A stretch of DNA of 23,577 nucleotides from Campylobacteraceae bacterium (GTDB lineage Bacteria; Campylobacterota; Campylobacteria; Campylobacterales; Campylobacteraceae): NCBI GenBank assembly GCA_031276365.1, contig JAISNG010000127.1:1-23577 (forward strand), given 5' to 3'. This document shows positions 16,537 to 23,255 of this stretch, piece after piece. Made by a program: the position numbers and the translations under genes. Within the stretch, counting starts at the first letter, position 1. Each line of letters opens with the position of its first letter. The notes beneath the pieces are model-generated. The model saw nothing but the letters and a program-made list of their open reading frames with translations, was not told the DNA's origin and did not search any database.

Positions 16537-18399
16537 TTAAATAGGCAAATGAAGCAAAGACGACAGCGCATGAACGCTAAGCATGTCATGCGCGTCAAAT
16601 TTACCGTCTGATTTTAGCGCATAGATACTTATCTCAAGTATCTTTTTGCGCAAAAGAGGTTTGCATTGCCGTATCTTTGCAAAAACATTCTCCAAAGAGT
16701 TCAGTGAGATATTCTCAAACGGTATATATCGCGCTTTCGATACGTCCGCGATGTGCATTATCTTTTCAAACGCTTCCAAAGCTTTTTTCTCGTCCTTGAG
16801 TTGTCCATAAGTTATGATGGAAAGCAAAGCAGAAACCTCAAAATTTACGGCAAAAATGCTTGAATATATCTCATTAGGAATCTTTTGTAATCCAAATAGA
16901 ATATCCAAAGGATAAAGCACAAGATGTTTTATATTCAGTTCAAACCAAGAGACGACTTTATCACACTCTATCAGGCGCTCTACGGTTGTTTTGAACTTCA
17001 AATAATCCTCTTTTGTAAGGGTTTTCAGAGTCGGCATGCCAAGCTGGATAAGAGTCAGCGTCAAATCCTCATGAGAAATCTCTCTTTGTATCTCTTCAAA
17101 ATCATTTACAGCTTCTAAAAAGTTATCTTTCACGATGTTTTGCTGTTCTTTGCGCACCGCTTTGTCCGCGTCCAGCAAGAGTGCAAATACTACCAGCTGA
17201 ACTTTTATTTTATCTGAAACGGCGGTATAAAGCGCAGGCGGGATTTGAGCGATTTTGTGTTCGGCATTTTGCAAACTCTCAGCATTTAGTGTTCCGATAT
17301 TGTCTATCTCATATAAAAGTGCGGCGGCTGTTATGATTTTGGGCGTCTCTTTTTTTGCCTCTGTTTTTTTGCGGTTTGTCTGTACCTTAATCGGTTTTGG
17401 AACGATAAATTTACCGTCCCATTTTGGCTCAAGCGCAAGAATTCTTTTTTCAAGCGGCGGGTGAGTAGAAAAAGAGAAAAACTTTTTAACTCCGTTTGAA
17501 AAGTATAAATGGCTGAATTCATCGGCTTTTGCAGAACTGATGATGGAGTTTGCAAAGCCTATTTTTTTAAGCGCATTTGAGAGTCCTGTCGGATATCTTG
17601 TAAATTGTGCGGCGGAAGCGTCTGCGAAATATTCGCGCTCTCTATTGATGGCGGCTTTTATGAGATTGCCGAAAAACAGCCCTATATAGCCTATAACATA
17701 CAGAGCCAATCCTATCAAAAGCAAACCGCCGCCGCCTTTTTTGTTTCTGCTTTTAGAAAGCGACCTCATGATTATTTCACCCAAAAGACTTATAAATAAA
17801 ATGCCGTTCAAAATCCCTATAGAACGGATATTTAACTTCATATCGCCGTTGAAAATATGGCTGAACTCATGAGCTATGACGCCTTGAAGTTCATCTCTTG
17901 TAAGAAATTCCACCGCCCCTCTTGTTACGCCTATGACGGCATCATCATAAGTAATTCCAGCCGCGAAAGCATTTATAGTATTGTCATTTTCAAGGATATA
18001 AACGCTTGGAGACGGAATACCCGAAGCTATGGATATTTCATCCACGACATTCAGAAGCATTGCCTCTTTTGCGTCGGCTCTGTTTTTTGCTACAAGCCTG
18101 CCGTCAAGTGAGCGGGCTATGAATGCGCCGCTGTTTGCGGAGAGTTGAGATATCTTTATAAGCGAACCTGCTGCGATGATTGTCAATGAACCGAAAAATA
18201 AAATCAAAAATATCTCAAGCGGCATGGTTTGAAAAATAAAGACAGGAGAGTAGGAGAAGTCGTCGAAACTATCATGAGCAAAAATCACGCCTACTGTGTA
18301 AGAGACTGCTGTACAGACCCCAATCGTCCCCAAACAAAAGAGCAAAATCAAAAGAGTCGTCTTTCTCTTTGCCCTCTCCTGTCTTTCAAAAAAATTCAT
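16537..18399 (-). CDS. M48 family membrane metalloprotease with TerB-like tail (distal gene)
   Basis: This is an HtpX-type zinc protease. Two N-terminal helices (about 16-42 and 58-85) precede the catalytic domain. It has the active site HEFSH (177-181) and the third zinc ligand Glu in REREYFADA (E256), with further helices between. Beyond residue ~330 comes an unusual 290-residue extension. Its end, ALKSDGKFDAHDMLSVHALSSLL, looks like the acidic metal-binding helix pair of TerB-like domains. HtpX alone is about 290 residues, so this is twice that size. It starts 3 bases after the lemA stop and is a paralogue of the first gene of the operon. It converges on the TonB receptor with only 15 bases between stops. 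Confidence 0.88.
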   Translation of the reverse strand: MNFFERQERAKRKTTLLILLFCLGTIGVCTAVSYTVGVIFAHDSFDDFSYSPVFIFQTMPLEIFLILFFGSLTIIAAGSLIKISQLSANSGAFIARSLDGRLVAKNRADAKEAMLLNVVDEISIASGIPSPSVYILENDNTINAFAAGITYDDAVIGVTRGAVEFLTRDELQGVIAHEFSHIFNGDMKLNIRSIGILNGILFISLLGEIIMRSLSKSRNKKGGGGLLLIGLALYVIGYIGLFFGNLIKAAINREREYFADASAAQFTRYPTGLSNALKKIGFANSIISSAKADEFSHLYFSNGVKKFFSFSTHPPLEKRILALEPKWDGKFIVPKPIKVQTNRKKTEAKKETPKIITAAALLYEIDNIGTLNAESLQNAEHKIAQIPPALYTAVSDKIKVQLVVFALLLDADKAVRKEQQNIVKDNFLEAVNDFEEIQREISHEDLTLTLIQLGMPTLKTLTKEDYLKFKTTVERLIECDKVVSWFELNIKHLVLYPLDILFGLQKIPNEIYSSIFAVNFEVSALLSIITYGQLKDEKKALEAFEKIMHIADVSKARYIPFENISLNSLENVFAKIRQCKPLLRKKILEISIYALKSDGKFDAHDMLSVHALSSLLHLPI

Positions 18400-18402
18400 C
18401 TG

Positions 18403-18996
18403 CTAAAATGCAACTTTCGGCGCACTTTGCATAGCGGCGCTGTCGTCAAACTCCAGCAATACCGCATCGCTTGTATGTCCGAACGTGGAAGCAAGGATAT
18501 TTTGCGGAAATGACTGACGATAAGTGTTGTAAGACATAACGCTGTCATTGTACGCCTGCCTTGCAAAAGCTACTCTATTTTCCGTAGTTGCTATCTCTTC
18601 ATGCAGTTTTATCATGTTCTCATTGGCTTTAAGTTCAGGATAAGCTTCAACGATTACGTTAAGTTTGCCCAGTGCGCCTGCGAGATTTTGTTCCGCTGTG
18701 CTAAGAGCGTGAATATTTGACGGATTTGACGGATTGGCTTTTGCTTTTTCTAAGGATTGAGCGGCTTGATTTCGCGCTTTGACGACAAGCTCAAGCGTTT
18801 CTCTCTCATGTTTGAGGTAACCTTTCGCTGTCTCCACGAGATTTGGTATGAGGTCATACCTTCTTTTTAACTGCACTTCAATCTGTGCAAAAGCGTTTAG
18901 ATAGCGGTTTTTAAGCGCAACTAACGTATTGTAGATGCTGATTATGAAAAGTGCAAGCAAAATAACAATCACCAAAATGACGACTATCGTTACCAT
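18403..18996 (-). CDS. lemA: LemA family membrane protein
   Basis: LemA proteins have one N-terminal membrane helix and a long cytoplasmic or periplasmic helical bundle. Here the helix is residues 3-23. The body shows the family pattern NTLVALKNRYLNAFAQIEVQLKRR, YDLIPNLVETAKGY, ERETLELVVKAR, LNVIVEAYPELKANENM and TENRVAFARQAYNDSVMSYN. The 197 residues fit. AGGAG lies 8 bases before the ATG, and a minus-strand TATAAT at 19031-19026 could give it its own promoter. LemA commonly sits next to an M48 protease; here it lies between two. Its biochemical role is not established. Confidence 0.95.
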   Translation of the reverse strand: MVTIVVILVIVILLALFIISIYNTLVALKNRYLNAFAQIEVQLKRRYDLIPNLVETAKGYLKHERETLELVVKARNQAAQSLEKAKANPSNPSNIHALSTAEQNLAGALGKLNVIVEAYPELKANENMIKLHEEIATTENRVAFARQAYNDSVMSYNTYRQSFPQNILASTFGHTSDAVLLEFDDSAAMQSAPKVAF

Positions 18997-19048
18997 ATTT
19001 TCTTCTCCTAAAATTAATTTTTGAAATTATACAATAAATAAAATATAT

Positions 19049-20983
19049 TTAATCAATCCCAAGCGGCAAATGCAAAGCCTCGCTGATAGCATGTATGATA
19101 ATCAAATCATCTGTATTTATCTTTTTGTCTGAAGTGAGCGCGTATATTACCGTCTCCATCACTTTGCTGCGTACAAACGGTTTTGAATTTTGAATCTCAT
19201 CTATAGCTTTTTCAAACGCTTCAGACGAAAAATGCCCGCCCGCACGGTATTGCAAAGAGGTGAGCGCGGCTTTGTTCCGCGCTTGAAAAAACAGCTCTTT
19301 TGCCTCTTTGTCATTTTTTGTTTTCGCGTAAACAACGGCGGAGAGAAGCGTTTCAATATCCTCTTTTACCGCTCCTGTGTGCGTATGCATGAATATGGGC
19401 GGTTTTTTAACGCCGAAGTTAATATCCAAAGGATAAATCACAAGATATTTTATGCACCATTCAAAAAGCGATATATGGTCATCATACTCTATGAGATTGT
19501 TTACAATGGTTTTAAATGTCTTGTATTGTGCGGGCGTTATACTTTTAAGCGCGGCGATACATAAATGTATGATATTTAGATACAGCGAACGCTCCAGTAA
19601 AATCATATCCGCATATATGGCGTTTATCCTGTTTATCGCCGCTTTTTGCGACTCCGCGTTGTTTGGAAAAATCTTATCTGCCGCAAACTCCGCTTGCGTT
19701 TGTCTTATTGAGTAATCCTTGTCAAACAAAAGCGCATAGATGATGAACTCAGCTTCGAGAGGATTTTCCGCGCTCTGTTTCAAAGAGTGCGGGACATTTT
19801 CAAGCATCATGTAAGCGCGTTCAATCTGCTCTTTTGTGATATTGCCTACGTTTGATAGTTGATTTAACATATATGCAACGCTCATGACCTGAAGAGATTT
19901 TTGCTTTGCATCGGCGTTTGTCTTTTTAAATACCTTATCTTTCTGTTTTGTTACATCTATATATTTTCCGTCCCACGAAGGCTCTATCTTGCGTATTCTA
20001 TTCGGCGCGGGCGGAGATGACCAGCTCGCAAAGAATATATGGCTGAAATAACCCACATTTGCCGAAGCGAGCTTGTGTCCGTAACGACCGATTTTCTTCA
20101 GTGCATTTGCGATTCCGTCTGAATATCTTGTAAACTGTACCGCGTAAGCGTCCGCAAGATATTCTCTGTGATAATTTATAAAAAGCTGTATAAAACATGC
20201 GCACGCGGCTCCAGCAAAACCGATAATCGCCAAACATGCGCCGATGATATAACCTGCAGGATATATAAATATAAACGATACGCCAAGCACCATATTGTGC
20301 CACTCTTCAAGTTTGCCTTTGGGATTGTCCACTGGATGCTGCGAGAGGATAATCTCCATGCCGACGATAAATATGTACATGATACCGTTTACAAAGCTTG
20401 AGATGCGGTTGTTTATCTTCATGTCGCCGCTGAATATATGGCTGAATTCATGTGCGATAACGCCTTGAAGTTCGTCCCTTTCAAGTAGTTCTATCGCTCC
20501 TCTTGTTACGCCAAAGACGGCATTGTCGTATGTTGTGCCTGCAACAAAAGCGTTGATATGTTTGCTCTCTATGACATATATGGGGATAGTTGGGATACTC
20601 GCCGCTATGGACATCTCTTCTACGATATTTATTAAAATTTTCTCTTTGGTATTTGCCGTATTGCCAAAAAGCTGTATCGCATGGAGTTCTTTTGCTATGG
20701 TTTTTCCTCCCTCTGACAACTCTTCGGCTTTTTTTAAAAATCCATACAATATAAGCGCAAAAACGCCCAGAAATGAAAGAATGACAGCGAGAGTGTCGGC
20801 ATGAGAGAGGATATAAAAGGGCGATAGTGTAAATCTGAGATTTTCATCGCTGTACATGTAAGTGTGAAGCGTTATGAAAAACATACCTGTACTAAATACA
20901 ACGATGATAACGCTAAGGATAAAGAGCAGCATCAAAATCCTTGCTCTTTTTTGCGAAATGTCTTGCTCTTTGTAGAAATTCAT
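19049..20983 (-). CDS. M48 family membrane metalloprotease with TerB-like tail (proximal gene)
   Basis: This is the first gene of the minus-strand operon. Helices near 14-40 and 62-84 lead into the protease domain, which has HEFSH at 178-182 and the third ligand Glu in YHREYLADA (E274). An internal pair of helices lies at about 232-270. The C-terminal ~310 residues parallel those of the downstream paralogue and end in ALTSDKKINTDDLIIIHAISEAL, a weaker TerB-like motif. A GGAAGG site precedes the ATG. The two proteases keep the same domain order and similar catalytic cores but differ strongly elsewhere, so the duplication is old. A housekeeping HtpX quality-control role is possible but not shown. 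Confidence 0.88.
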   Translation of the reverse strand: MNFYKEQDISQKRARILMLLFILSVIIVVFSTGMFFITLHTYMYSDENLRFTLSPFYILSHADTLAVILSFLGVFALILYGFLKKAEELSEGGKTIAKELHAIQLFGNTANTKEKILINIVEEMSIAASIPTIPIYVIESKHINAFVAGTTYDNAVFGVTRGAIELLERDELQGVIAHEFSHIFSGDMKINNRISSFVNGIMYIFIVGMEIILSQHPVDNPKGKLEEWHNMVLGVSFIFIYPAGYIIGACLAIIGFAGAACACFIQLFINYHREYLADAYAVQFTRYSDGIANALKKIGRYGHKLASANVGYFSHIFFASWSSPPAPNRIRKIEPSWDGKYIDVTKQKDKVFKKTNADAKQKSLQVMSVAYMLNQLSNVGNITKEQIERAYMMLENVPHSLKQSAENPLEAEFIIYALLFDKDYSIRQTQAEFAADKIFPNNAESQKAAINRINAIYADMILLERSLYLNIIHLCIAALKSITPAQYKTFKTIVNNLIEYDDHISLFEWCIKYLVIYPLDINFGVKKPPIFMHTHTGAVKEDIETLLSAVVYAKTKNDKEAKELFFQARNKAALTSLQYRAGGHFSSEAFEKAIDEIQNSKPFVRSKVMETVIYALTSDKKINTDDLIIIHAISEALHLPLGID

Positions 20984-21099
20984 TTAAGCCTTCCGTTGCA
21001 ATTGTTTGAGATTTTTATTATACATTTTAAAACATAAATTAATTTTGATGTAAGCCGTAAAAACTATAATAAACAACCATTTTTATAACAGGAGAAATT
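20984..21099. promoter_or_regulatory. divergent promoter region, protease operon / ybjQ pair
   Basis: The 116-base gap between the two divergent start codons contains a minus-strand TATAAT (complement of 21017-21022), placing a start near 21010 for the protease operon. A plus-strand TATAAT at 21065-21070 would serve the ybjQ pair. A TTGATG at 21045 is spaced too closely (14 bases) for a classical -35, which is often weak in this phylum. The shared short region suggests joint control of the two divisions. Confidence 0.5.
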
Positions 21100-21423
21100 A
21101 TGCTGTTGAGCAATACGGAAATTTTGCCAGGATACGTCATAGAAAAACATTTAGGGCTTGTGCAGGGAAGTACGGTCAGGGCAAAACATATCGGACGTGA
21201 TATGATGGCGGGATTTAAAAATATGATAGGCGGTGAACTTAAAGGCTACACGGAACTTTTAAATGAATCGAGAGAAGAAGCTTTGGATAGAATGAAAGAG
21301 CGGGCAAAAGCCATAGGCGCAAATGCTGTGATAAATGTGAGATTCGGCACGGTAAATATAATGGAAGGCGCTTCGGAGATATTGGCGTACGGCACGGCAG
21401 TTTTTATAAAAGAAGAGATTTAG
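21100..21423 (+). CDS. YbjQ family protein (soluble form)
   Basis: This is a 107-residue YbjQ/DUF74 protein, a family described as putative heavy-metal-binding and known to form pentameric rings. The sequence shows the normal course: an N-terminal strand (LPGYVIEKHLGLVQGSTVRA), a central GGELKGYTELLNESREEALDRMKERA helix and the signature AKAIGANAVINVRFGT, closing with AYGTAVFIKEE. There is no signal peptide or membrane helix. AGGAG lies 7 bases before the ATG. The next gene, a membrane-anchored relative, starts 3 bases after the stop. The function of the family is unproven, and metal binding should not be taken as shown. Confidence 0.88.
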   Translation: MLLSNTEILPGYVIEKHLGLVQGSTVRAKHIGRDMMAGFKNMIGGELKGYTELLNESREEALDRMKERAKAIGANAVINVRFGTVNIMEGASEILAYGTAVFIKEEI

Positions 21424-21426
21424 AGT

Positions 21427-21918
21427 ATGGATATAATAACAGAGTTTATAATGCAAATAACAAAGATTTGCGTACTTATGTTTATTACTTATTTCATTGG
21501 TAGTTTTATAGAAAGAAAATATTTTAGCTTAATAAAAAAATGTGAAGAAAACTTGAAAGATATATTGGTTTTTAGTGAGAAGCATGTTCTCAAAGATTTA
21601 GTAAGCGGCGAGTTTTATCTTGTCAAAGGCTCTATCGTATCATCAGGAAGTTATTTTAAGCGGCAAACGGCAGGACTCAAATCCAACTTTGGCGGACGGC
21701 TTGGTTCTATGGAATCTTTCATGGATATAGGACGGCGTGAAGCGGTGTTAAGGATGAAAGAACAAGCCAGAATTGTTGGTGCAAATATTGTTTTTAATGT
21801 TCGTTTTGAAACCGTTATGATAAGACGGGGGAAAGGTCTTTGCGCTGAATTTCTTGTTTATGGGACTGCATGGAAAAAAATAGCGCGTGCAGATACGAAA
21901 TCCACAAAAACTTTATGA
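21427..21918 (+). CDS. membrane-anchored YbjQ-like protein
   Basis: The 163 residues comprise one N-terminal membrane helix (about 8-27), a charged stalk (28-55) and a YbjQ-like domain. The domain parallels its upstream neighbour: LVKGSIVSSGSYFKR, GGRLGSMESFMDIGRREAVLRMKEQARIVGANIVFNVRFET, FLVYGTAW. It lacks the compact N-terminus of ordinary YbjQ and carries a short basic tail. It begins 3 bases after the ybjQ stop and so is probably co-transcribed. The pair suggests a soluble/anchored partnership, perhaps a mixed oligomer at the membrane beside the divergent M48-LemA operon. That is inference. Confidence 0.8.
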   Translation: MDIITEFIMQITKICVLMFITYFIGSFIERKYFSLIKKCEENLKDILVFSEKHVLKDLVSGEFYLVKGSIVSSGSYFKRQTAGLKSNFGGRLGSMESFMDIGRREAVLRMKEQARIVGANIVFNVRFETVMIRRGKGLCAEFLVYGTAWKKIARADTKSTKTL

Positions 21919-22085
21919 GATAAATACACTCAAAATGGATTTAACCGTGCTGTTTAAAAACACAGAAATCTGCGAATTTGATGGTTTGTGAAAATTCTCA
22001 AATGCTATACAGCATTGTTTCAATAAACATCGCGGCTAATGTTTCGCGCCTGAAAAGTGAGACAGCGCAGCAATAACAATCTCTT

Positions 22086-22215
22086 CCGTTATTCCCGTTT
22101 TTTGCGTTACTCTTCAATAAAACGATAAGCGAAACATGTACATGAAAGCAAACGACAATTCTTTTTCTTTTGTCATTTTGACGGCACTTTATGAGAAGAA
22201 CAGATAATTTGCCAT
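22086..22215 (+). repeat. dispersed block shared by gaps A, B and C
   Basis: CCGTTATTCCCG, TTTTTTGCGTTACTC, AATAAAACGATAAGCGAA, AAAGCAAACGACAATTCT, TTTTGTCATT and GAGAAGAACAGATAATTTG follow the same order as in 10639-10751, in the same orientation. The copy here is longer by a short insertion (TTGACGGCACTTTA). It is non-coding. Confidence 0.7.
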
Positions 22216-22223
22216 TTATATCT

Positions 22224-22307
22224 TCCGTCATTCCCACGTGAACGATAATATAACGCACAAAATTCATCATAAGACATGCAAGTATTATTTTTCCGTCATT
22301 TTCATGC
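22224..22307 (-). repeat. ~82-bp repeat, inverted copy of 11249-11330
   Basis: Read on the minus strand it runs AATGACGGAAAAATAATACT, TGCATGTCTTATGATG, AATTTTGTGCGTTATATT, ATCGTTCACGTGGGAATGAC, matching the gap B copy almost throughout. Its last part merges into the first member of the 22-bp tandem series. Confidence 0.75.
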
Positions 22308-22380
22308 TTATTTTCCGTCATACCCGCGCCCTTTCTCCGTCATACCCGCTCCATTTCTCCGTCATACCCGCGCAGGCGGG
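22293..22380 (+). repeat. 22-bp tandem series of dRS3 half-arms
   Basis: CCGTCAT begins at 22293, 22315, 22337 and 22359, exactly 22 bases apart each time. The second, third and fourth continue ATACCCGC, and the second and third end CCnTTTCT. Only the fourth goes on into a full hairpin arm and a repeat core. The same 22-base step occurs at 23079 and 23101. Confidence 0.8.
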
Positions 22381-22555
22381 TATCCAAAAAGAAACCTACA
22401 AACAAACGAAAGTGTTCATGAAAGAGATTGACGTTTTGGAGTTTTTTCTTTTCTTTCATAATTTTATTTTTAAAGTAGTTTTGAATTTGGATTCCCGCTT
22501 GCCTCGCAAATATCGTTTTCTACGAAAACGATTACGCTCGTTGCGGGAATGACGG
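22359..22555 (-). repeat. dRS3-bounded repeat unit C1 (reverse, one arm expanded)
   Basis: The first arm is ATACCC-GCGCAGGC-GGGTAT (22364-22383). The core reads as the reverse complement of the A1/B1 core (AAAAAGAAACCTACAAAC, GTGTTCATGAAAGAGATTG, TCATAATTTTATTTTTAAAG). The second arm, GGATTCCCGC ... GCGGGAATGACGG (22489-22555), has a 44-base loop with the nested palindrome ATCGTTTTC-TAC-GAAAACGAT. The unit is in the opposite orientation to those of gaps A and B. Confidence 0.85.
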
Positions 22556-22773
22556 AAGTGGGACGCGAAATAATAGAGGTGGTGTGCTTTACTTGTTATT
22601 CGTTCATAGGAATGACGGAGAGCGAACATTCGTTTGCTTTCATATAGTGTATTTCGCTTATTGTTTGGTTGCGGGAATGACGGAATGCGTGTCTTTTTAT
22701 GCAAGTTAAAATGGTACGGCTTTTACATATACTAACAACCATAAAACATTATATGCAAGAATAAAAACTTCTT

Positions 22774-22926
22774 CCGTCATACCCGCGCAGGCGGGTATCC
22801 AAAAAGAAACCTATAAACAAACGAAAGTGTTCATGAAAGAGATTGACGTTTTGGAGTTTTTTTCTTTCATAATTTTATTTTTAAAGTAGTTTTGAATTTG
22901 GATTCCCGCCTGCGCGGGAATGACGG
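22774..22926 (-). repeat. dRS3-bounded repeat unit C2 (reverse, compact)
   Basis: This is the cleanest copy, 153 bases. The first arm is ATACCC-GCGCAGGC-GGGTAT (22779-22798) and the second is ATTCCC-GCCTGCGC-GGGAAT (22902-22921). The outer ends CTTCCGTCAT and ATGACGGAAG are also inverted, giving about 30-base terminal inverted repeats that are each self-complementary. The core is nearly identical to C1. No direct target-site duplication is evident at the edges. Confidence 0.88.
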
Positions 22927-23078
22927 AAGTGGGACGTGAAATAACAGAGGTGGTGTGCTTTACTTGTTATTCGTTCATAGAAATGACAGAGAGCGTCTTT
23001 TTATACAAGTCAAAATGGTACGACTTTTACATATACTAACAACCATAAAAACATTACATACAAGAATAAAAACTTCTT

Positions 23079-23160
23079 CCGTCATACACGCTTCCCTTTT
23101 CCGTCATACCCGCGCAGGCGGGTATCCAAAAAAACCTGAAGTTGTTTTAAGGATTGCCAT
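23079..23160 (-). repeat. reverse single-arm dRS3 element with 22-bp half-arm
   Basis: A half-arm (CCGTCATACACGC, 23079) is followed exactly 22 bases later by a complete arm (ATACCC-GCGCAGGC-GGGTAT, 23106-23125). The sequence then leaves the C1/C2 core and follows the reverse complement of 11178-11214 instead (AAAACCTGAA, TTTTAAGGATTGCC). Confidence 0.65.
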
Positions 23161-23255
23161 TGGGCTTAGCCGTAGAGACAAACTAACTTATATGTTAAAC
23201 CTGAAGTAACCGACGACATAAATTCAGCTTTGCTTGTTTGCTTCGTAAAGCTAAC

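Larger units (their letters stand above)
21919..23255. other. repeat-rich non-coding gap C between convergent ybjQ-like gene and ychF
   Basis: About 1.3 kb holds no credible gene; the small frames found run through repeats. It contains the dispersed block at 22086-22215, the inverted 82-bp repeat (22224-22307), a 22-bp tandem series (22293-22380), units C1 and C2 in a tandem duplication (22359-23100), and a reverse single-arm element (23079-23160). At 23226-23252, AGCTTT and AAAGCT are separated by 14 bases just past the ychF stop. This could be a weak hairpin but has no T-run. The stretch 21919-22085 shows nothing I can name. Confidence 0.8.

Noticed and set aside
22955..23209. Open frame of 84 residues on the plus strand in gap C
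   Set aside because: It crosses the tandem duplication and the single-arm element. The peptide FRHTRAGGYPKKPE is a translated repeat arm, a common false protein in genomes with such repeats.
23226..23252. Rho-independent terminator of ychF
   Set aside because: The AGCTTT/AAAGCT stem is only 6 bp with a 14-base loop, and no T-run follows on the minus strand.
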